Below are positions 5,981 to 9,392 of a DNA stretch of 9,392 nt, piece by piece; position 1 is the first letter of the stretch, and every line of letters begins with the position of its first letter. A program made the position numbers and the translations under genes. The DNA is from Dehalococcoidales bacterium. GTDB taxonomy: Bacteria; Chloroflexota; Dehalococcoidia; Dehalococcoidales; UBA5760. The stretch is from contig JAQTTS010000063.1 in the NCBI GenBank assembly GCA_028710655.1, positions 1 through 9,392 of the forward strand. Direction: 5' to 3'. Under the pieces are notes generated by a model. That model was given only the letters and a program-made list of their open reading frames with translations, made no database searches and was not told where the DNA came from.

Positions 5981-6045
5981 TCGACTAAATCCTGGCGGCT
6001 ATTTCGGTCAGCTGATCACCGGTGCCAATGCCTTGTTGTCTAAAT

Positions 6046-6075
6046 TTGCCTTTATGGTGACTATTTTTGTAAAAT
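6046..6075 (+). promoter_or_regulatory. Candidate sigma70 promoter for fmdB-dtd
   Basis: TTGCCT (6046-6051, 4/6) and TAAAAT (6070-6075, 5/6) are 18 bases apart. The -10 lies within a perfect 7-3-7 dyad, CTATTTT-TGT-AAAATAG (6061-6077), which would be well placed as a repressor site. The start would be about 35 bases upstream of the fmdB ATG. Confidence 0.5.
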
Positions 6076-6117
6076 AGCCGGTGAAACAGTGATGAAAGTA
6101 TCCGTGAGGTGATGTAG

Positions 6118-6339
6118 ATGCCTACCTATGAATACAAGTGTGACAAATGCAGCTTCCGTTTTGAAAAGAGGCAGCGGTTTGATGAAGAACCGCTAGTTAT
6201 ATGTCCTCAATGCGAGGGGAAACTCCGTCGTGTTTTTCACTCTGCGCCTATCATTTTTAAGGGGAGCGGCTTTTATGTTACCGACAGCCGCAATGCTGAT
6301 GTTAGCTCAGTAGCGGCGAAGCAGCCTGCTAAGAATTAG
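6118..6339 (+). CDS. FmdB-family zinc ribbon protein
   Basis: A 73-residue protein of the FmdB putative regulatory zinc-ribbon family. It begins with the signature MPTYEYKC and has two CxxC knuckles, Cys8/Cys11 and Cys29/Cys32, followed by LRRVFHSAPIIFKGSGFYVTD (36-56), the conserved C-terminal strand segment. The remaining tail is low-complexity and Ala/Lys rich. The family was named from a gene near formamidase; its actual role is unproven, and related ribbons are small zinc-binding modules found beside many housekeeping genes. The ATG has a strong Shine-Dalgarno, GAGGTGAT (6106-6113). dtd follows after 17 bases, so the two form a probable operon. Confidence 0.9.
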   Translation: MPTYEYKCDKCSFRFEKRQRFDEEPLVICPQCEGKLRRVFHSAPIIFKGSGFYVTDSRNADVSSVAAKQPAKN

Positions 6340-6356
6340 TAAACGGGATAGTAGTT

Positions 6357-6806
6357 GTGAAGGCACTACTGCAACGGGTTACCAGTGCCTCGGTCAGTGT
6401 CAATAATGAGATAGTAGGTAGAATCGGCCAGGGGCTGTTGGTCTTTATCGGTATTGCTAACAATGATACCGGAAAGGATGCGCAGTACCTGGCGCAGAAG
6501 ACTGTAAACCTGCGTATATTTGCCGACGAAGCGGGCAGGTTCAGCTACTCCGTTCTGGATATTGACGGAGAAATACTGATAATCAGCCAGTTCACCCTTC
6601 TAGCAGATACCAGGAGGGGGCGCCGTCCCAGTTTTACCGAAGCAGCGCCACCATCCCGGGCTGAAGCACTCTTCGAATACTTTGTTAAGGAAGTTCGTGA
6701 TACCGGACTCGGTGTGGCCACCGGGCGCTTTCAGCAATATATGCAGGTGGAAATTCATAATGATGGTCCGGTAACCATCATGCTGGACAGCGGTGATAAA
6801 CGTTAA
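6357..6806 (+). CDS. dtd: D-aminoacyl-tRNA deacylase
   Basis: A 149-residue DTD1-type protein, full family length. It hydrolyses D-aminoacyl-tRNAs and mischarged glycyl-tRNA(Ala) in the cytoplasm, protecting translation. The start MKALLQRVTSASVSV is characteristic. The catalytic-face motif SQFTLLADTRRGRRPSF is at 77-93, and the chirality-selecting Gly-Pro is Gly137-Pro138 in NDGPVT (135-140). The segment before it reads TGRFQQYMQVEI, where most homologues have a small residue plus Ala after the Phe, a mild departure. The frame starts with GTG 6357, with a weak GGA upstream, which fits translation as the second gene behind fmdB. In-frame stop codons follow immediately, and the fur promoter lies about 40 bases downstream. 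Confidence 0.95.
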   Translation: MKALLQRVTSASVSVNNEIVGRIGQGLLVFIGIANNDTGKDAQYLAQKTVNLRIFADEAGRFSYSVLDIDGEILIISQFTLLADTRRGRRPSFTEAAPPSRAEALFEYFVKEVRDTGLGVATGRFQQYMQVEIHNDGPVTIMLDSGDKR

Positions 6807-6841
6807 TAACCCATCTGTATCGTTGTCTGTGCTATTGTTTG

Positions 6842-6870
6842 TTGCCGTAAATCAATCTCTTGTTTATAAT
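6842..6870 (+). promoter_or_regulatory. sigma70 promoter for the Fur-family gene
   Basis: TTGCCG (6842-6847, 4/6) and a perfect TATAAT (6865-6870) are separated by the optimal 17 bases, giving a start near 6877. The AT-rich sequence from 6864 to 6880 partly resembles the dyad over the fmdB -10 (10 of 17 positions identical), which suggests possible shared or autoregulatory control. Confidence 0.65.
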
Positions 6871-6907
6871 TTGTTAATAGTGAGCTCATTAAGCGGGGTA
6901 AAGTCGA

Positions 6908-7330
6908 ATGAGTCAAACTACAGCAATAGGTCGTAAACTCGGTGAGTTGGGCTACCGACTGACGCCACAGCGTATAATGATATTAAGAGCTGTGGAGGAA
7001 ACGGAGGGTCATATCAGTGCTGAGGAGATACATGCCCGGATCTGTGACCATTATCCACAGATGAATGTCTCTACGGTCTATCGTACTATGGAACTACTGA
7101 AGGGGCTGGGACTGGTTACCGAGACCGACCTGGGCGACGGACGGGTACGCTACCATAGTATCGGTAAAGGCCATCATCATCACCTTGTCTGTGACAAGTG
7201 TGGAAAGACTGTCGACGTCGAAGAGTCGATATTGGACCCGTTGTGGGCCGAAATCAGGGAGAAATACGGCTTTAGGGTCAATATGAAGCACCTTGCTTTC
7301 TTTGGCCTGTGTCCGAAGTGCCAGAAGTAG
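6908..7330 (+). CDS. Fur/PerR-family metal-dependent transcriptional regulator
   Basis: A 140-residue protein with Fur-family architecture. The N-terminal winged helix (about 10-82) includes LTPQRIMILRAV (18-29), GHISAEEIH (34-42) and the recognition segment NVSTVYRTMELLKGLGLV (53-70). The C-terminal dimerization domain has the metal-rich GHHHHLVCDKCG (88-99). Two CxxC pairs, Cys95/Cys98 and Cys135/Cys138, would hold the structural zinc. His35, His83, His89-92 and His128 are candidate regulatory ligands. Sequence alone does not separate Fur, PerR and Zur types; the PerR box TTATAATnATTATAA is only half matched at its promoter. It has its own sigma70 promoter with a perfect TATAAT, and converges on nadC. 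A role in iron, zinc or peroxide response is expected from the family. Confidence 0.9.
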   Translation: MSQTTAIGRKLGELGYRLTPQRIMILRAVEETEGHISAEEIHARICDHYPQMNVSTVYRTMELLKGLGLVTETDLGDGRVRYHSIGKGHHHHLVCDKCGKTVDVEESILDPLWAEIREKYGFRVNMKHLAFFGLCPKCQK

Positions 7331-7374
7331 CACCACTTACCATCTGTCTTAACCATCAATCTCTTTAAGCCAGC

Positions 7375-7397
7375 GAAGATACAGGCCAGTTATCTTC
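7375..7397. terminator. Hairpin between fur and nadC, possible bidirectional terminator
   Basis: GAAGATA (7375-7381) and TATCTTC (7391-7397) form a perfect 7-bp stem with a nine-base loop in the 88-base convergent gap. Its position suits transcription termination from both sides, but the stem is AT-rich and neither side has a strong U-run, so the call is tentative. Confidence 0.3.
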
Positions 7398-7410
7398 CGT
7401 CAAGAAAATC

Positions 7411-7420
7411 AGCCCGGGCT
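7411..7420. repeat. Perfect 10-bp palindrome overlapping the nadC stop
   Basis: AGCCCGGGCT is loopless and overlaps the nadC stop codon (7419-7421). On the minus strand it is followed by TGATTTTCTT, a short T-rich stretch, so it may contribute to nadC termination together with the hairpin just beyond it. Confidence 0.45.
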
Positions 7421-8306
7421 ATTTTGTAGGCACTGGCTTGATGGTTCCCGGTTCAAGCTCCAGGCTGATGTCCAGCGCTTTTACCGAATGGGTTAGTGCG
7501 CCGATTGAAATAGTATTCACTCCGCACATAGCTATAGCACGTACGTTCGTCAGGGTAATACCTCCCGATGCCTCTGTCTTGACGTGTCCCGGTATTAGTG
7601 TCACGGCACGGCGAATCTCATCCGGACTCATATTATCGAGCAGGATTGCATCGGCTCCGCCTTGAACTGCCTCCATGGCTTCTACAGCAGTACTAACCTC
7701 GACCTCTACCGCCAAGCCTGCGGGGACATTTCGTCTCGCTTGAGCCACGATATCCTTCAGGCTCATCCCCTGGGTGCGCAGTGCTGTAAGGTGGTTGTCT
7801 TTAATCAGGATACCGTCACCGAGATGAAAACGGTGATTCTTACCGCCGCCAGCACTCACGGCGTATTTCTCCAGTATCCTGAGACCGGGGGTAGTCTTAC
7901 GGGTATCACAGATACTGACTCCAAGCCCTGCAGTCTCGGCAACATAGCGGGCAGTAAGCGAAGCAATACCACTTAGCCTTTGTAAAAAATTGAGCGCCAC
8001 CCGTTCTGCCTTAAGGATATCTATTACCCGTCCGGAAATGGTAGATATTACATCTCCGGGGTGAATCAAAGTGCCATCCTCCATCAATAGTTCTACCTTA
8101 AGTGATGAGGACACCTTGAGAAAAACCTGTCTGGCTACCTCTCCACCGGCCAAAATCCCTTCGTCTTTAGCCAGCACGATTGCCTTACCCTGAAGTTTGG
8201 CTGGTATCAAAGCCTCGCTGGTGATGTCACCCTGACTAATATCCTCTGCCAGGGCAAGGTTAATAACGGTATCAATCTGTTCATTAGACGGTCTGAATTT
8301 ATTCAC
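7419..8306 (-). CDS. nadC: Nicotinate-nucleotide pyrophosphorylase (quinolinate phosphoribosyltransferase)
   Basis: NadC condenses quinolinate with PRPP, releasing CO2, to make nicotinate mononucleotide, directly after NadA. From GTG 8306 it has 295 residues. Motifs are LAEDISQGDITSEAL near the start, DTRKTTPGLR (134-143), the active-site block AVSAGGGKNHRFHLGDGILIKDNH (149-172) with its Arg, His and Lys substrate contacts, VEVEVS (200-205), LLDNM (222-226), EASGGI (245-250) and SIGALTHS (267-274). The start needs care. The frame is open to a GTG at 8339 that overlaps the nadA TGA, and an ATG at 8315 directly abuts AGGAGG. GTG 8306 lies nine bases after that AGGAGG (8316-8321) and gives a family-like N-terminus, so it is preferred. 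It is the second gene of the nadA-nadC operon. Confidence 0.95.
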   Translation of the reverse strand: MNKFRPSNEQIDTVINLALAEDISQGDITSEALIPAKLQGKAIVLAKDEGILAGGEVARQVFLKVSSSLKVELLMEDGTLIHPGDVISTISGRVIDILKAERVALNFLQRLSGIASLTARYVAETAGLGVSICDTRKTTPGLRILEKYAVSAGGGKNHRFHLGDGILIKDNHLTALRTQGMSLKDIVAQARRNVPAGLAVEVEVSTAVEAMEAVQGGADAILLDNMSPDEIRRAVTLIPGHVKTEASGGITLTNVRAIAMCGVNTISIGALTHSVKALDISLELEPGTIKPVPTK

Positions 8307-8335
8307 CAGACTCATCCTCCTGTGCTTCTTTTTCT

Positions 8336-9274
8336 TCACCCTACCGCAATCATCCTCTCAACGGCCTGCTTTGCCTTCAGCCGTATCTCCTCGGGAACAG
8401 TTATCCTGTTCCGTCCCATTTCCATTGTCTCAGCTAACGTCGCCAGGGTTGTCTTTTTCATATCGGTACAGACCTGGCCGTTTGATAGCATATGGAAATG
8501 TTTGCCGGGATTCTCTTTACGTAGCGGATGCAGTAGTCCCTCTTCGGTACCGATGATAAAGCTCTTTTGCAAACTTGTTTTGACATAGCGGAGCATCTGC
8601 GAAGTGCTGAGGACGGCATCAGCCAGAGCTACTACTTCCGGTCGGCACTCGGGATGGACGATGAGCGAGGCGTCGGGATAAAGTTCCCTTGCCATCTTCA
8701 CTTGCTCCGGATTAATCCGGTGGTGCACATAACAGTAACCGGGGTAAAGGATCATCCTCTTTCGGGTTTGAGCGGATACAAAGTGTCCTAGATTCTGGTC
8801 AGGGACAAAGAGAACCTCGTCGTTGGGTACCGCGTCTACTACCTTGACCCCGTTAGCCGATGTGCAACAGCTATAACTCTCTGCCTTGACTTCGGCTGTT
8901 GAATTTACGTAGCAGACTACCGATGCCTGTGGGTATCTTAGCTTCCAAGCTTTAAGCTCATCGGCACTAATCATACCAGCCATGGGGCAACCGGCACTCC
9001 CTTCAGCCAGTAAGACGGTACGGTTGGGACTGAGTATAGCCGCTGTCTCCGCCATGAAATGTACACCACAGAATATGATGGTTTCAGCATCCACCATGGT
9101 GCATCGGCGAGCTAATTCCAGGGAGTCGCCGGTAAAATCGGCGATATCCTGTATCTCGGGACGCTGATAATTGTGGGCGACAATGACCGCCCTCAACTTT
9201 TCTTTTAGCTCCGCTATCTTCGCTTTAAGGTTATCAACACTATCCATTGCTATCTCTATCAGGTTACCGGCCAC
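8336..9274 (-). CDS. nadA: Quinolinate synthase
   Basis: NadA is an oxygen-sensitive [4Fe-4S] enzyme that condenses iminoaspartate with dihydroxyacetone phosphate to give quinolinate, the entry to de novo NAD synthesis. The 312 residues show the compact NadA form with three pseudo-repeated domains: VAHNYQRPEIQDIADFTGDSL (32-52), EGSAGCPMAG (91-100), YVNSTAEVKAESYSCCTSAN (122-141), the HPEC motif (207-210) and VCTDMKKTTL (268-277). Cys96, Cys210 and Cys269 are the expected cluster ligands, all present. GTG 9274 has AGGA eight bases upstream and is used here; an in-frame ATG at 9247 is the alternative. The stop lies about 30 bases before the preferred nadC start. nadB or an aspartate dehydrogenase, needed to supply iminoaspartate, is not in the window. 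Confidence 0.95.
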   Translation of the reverse strand: MAGNLIEIAMDSVDNLKAKIAELKEKLRAVIVAHNYQRPEIQDIADFTGDSLELARRCTMVDAETIIFCGVHFMAETAAILSPNRTVLLAEGSAGCPMAGMISADELKAWKLRYPQASVVCYVNSTAEVKAESYSCCTSANGVKVVDAVPNDEVLFVPDQNLGHFVSAQTRKRMILYPGYCYVHHRINPEQVKMARELYPDASLIVHPECRPEVVALADAVLSTSQMLRYVKTSLQKSFIIGTEEGLLHPLRKENPGKHFHMLSNGQVCTDMKKTTLATLAETMEMGRNRITVPEEIRLKAKQAVERMIAVG

Positions 9275-9308
9275 TGGTATGTTCCTGTCTCTTTAGAATG
9301 AGGAAAAG

Positions 9309-9392
9309 ATGCCAGATCTTACCGATTATGCTTTACCGGCGATGCTACTCTTAGCCACCCTCATTGTTGCTCCTGATTCTATTTTCAGGATG
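9309..9392 (+). CDS. Possible start of an unknown ORF, cut by the window edge
   Basis: From ATG 9309 an open frame of 28 codons runs off the right edge. GAGG lies five bases upstream of the ATG, and the frame is closed upstream by TAG 9294-9296. The product starts MPDLTDYALPAMLLLATLIV, a hydrophobic stretch that could be a membrane segment or signal anchor. It would be divergent from nadA. The same bases also carry an open minus-strand frame that ends at 9326, so only one of the two is likely real. I do not recognise a family. Confidence 0.25.
   Translation, partial: MPDLTDYALPAMLLLATLIVAPDSIFRM
9326..9391 (-). CDS. Possible C-terminal end of a gene upstream of nadA
   Basis: A minus-strand frame enters from the right edge and stops at TAA (plus 9326-9328), encoding 21 residues ending ATMRVAKSSIAGKA. 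If real, it would be the last part of a gene 51 bases upstream of nadA and in the same direction, which fits the absence of an obvious promoter in front of nadA. It does not look like the NadB or aspartate dehydrogenase C-terminus as I know them. It competes with the plus-strand ORF at 9309. Confidence 0.3.
   Translation of the reverse strand: MLKIESGATMRVAKSSIAGKA

Larger units (their letters stand above)
5816..6117. other. Divergent intergenic region between the SWIM gene and fmdB
   Basis: The longest gene-free stretch in the window. It holds the SWIM Shine-Dalgarno (5821-5829), a bulged hairpin (5838-5872), a possible minus-strand -10 for the SWIM gene (TATTAT, near 5885, no good -35), a perfect inverted repeat (5957-5980), two adjacent 8-bp palindromes, TCAGCTGA (6008-6015) and CACCGGTG (6017-6024), and the fmdB promoter with an overlapping dyad (6046-6077). 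GGCTATTT (5997-6004) is also the complement of AAATAGCC (6072-6079). No open frame with a credible start and no tRNA-like fold was seen. Confidence 0.6.

Noticed and set aside
5873..6000. Possible tRNA or structured ncRNA in the SWIM/fmdB gap
   Set aside because: Several stems exist, but no T-arm, anticodon arm or acceptor pairing could be assembled, and no known riboswitch core is recognisable.
6864..6878. PerR box at the fur-family promoter
   Set aside because: The left half TTATAAT is exact but the right half matches only about 2 of 7 positions, so a true PerR box cannot be claimed.
7662..7976. 104-residue plus-strand frame inside nadC
   Set aside because: It is antisense to the conserved active-site region of nadC and shows no independent coding evidence.
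1..9392. Novel defence, mobile or biosynthetic system
   Set aside because: All but a few genes match known housekeeping families; there are no transposase, integrase, toxin-antitoxin, CRISPR or long direct repeat signals.

Overview
This 9.4 kb window is ordinary bacterial chromosome. It looks like a Chloroflexota genome, probably a Dehalococcoidia-like lineage. The indirect signs are a DUF951 gene in an operon with a long-form (type 2) pyrF, a stand-alone SWIM zinc-finger protein, an fmdB-dtd pair, canonical Shine-Dalgarno sites, sigma70-type promoters and middling GC. Taxonomy is an inference from gene content (moderate to low confidence). No mobile element, CRISPR array, rRNA or tRNA gene was seen.

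Layout, left to right. The first 115 bases are the 3' end of lexA (+). A class II aldolase/adducin family gene (+) follows. A branched-chain aminotransferase ilvE (-) converges on it. Next come a cupin_5 (DUF985) gene and a VOC/methylmalonyl-CoA epimerase-like gene (both +), then a minus-strand pair, pyrF and DUF951. folC (+) diverges from pyrF, and a small SWIM zinc-finger gene (-) meets folC tail to tail with one base between stop codons. The largest gene-free stretch, about 300 bases, separates the SWIM gene from fmdB-dtd (+) and holds several inverted repeats. A Fur/PerR-family regulator (+) follows. A minus-strand nadA-nadC pair closes the window. The last 120 bases hold two competing partial ORFs at the edge.

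The genes are mostly housekeeping: SOS control (lexA), branched-chain amino acids (ilvE), pyrimidine synthesis (pyrF), folate (folC), translation quality control (dtd), NAD synthesis (nadA, nadC) and metal or peroxide regulation (Fur family). Strand changes are frequent, so nearly every transcription unit is one or two genes long. The regulatory DNA is therefore the more interesting layer: back-to-back pyrF/folC promoters with a palindrome at the pyrF transcript start, a related AT-rich element over the -10 boxes of fmdB and fur, and palindromes or inverted repeats at all four convergent gene junctions, three of them overlapping a stop codon.

I found no convincing new multi-gene system. The findings are small-scale and mostly regulatory.
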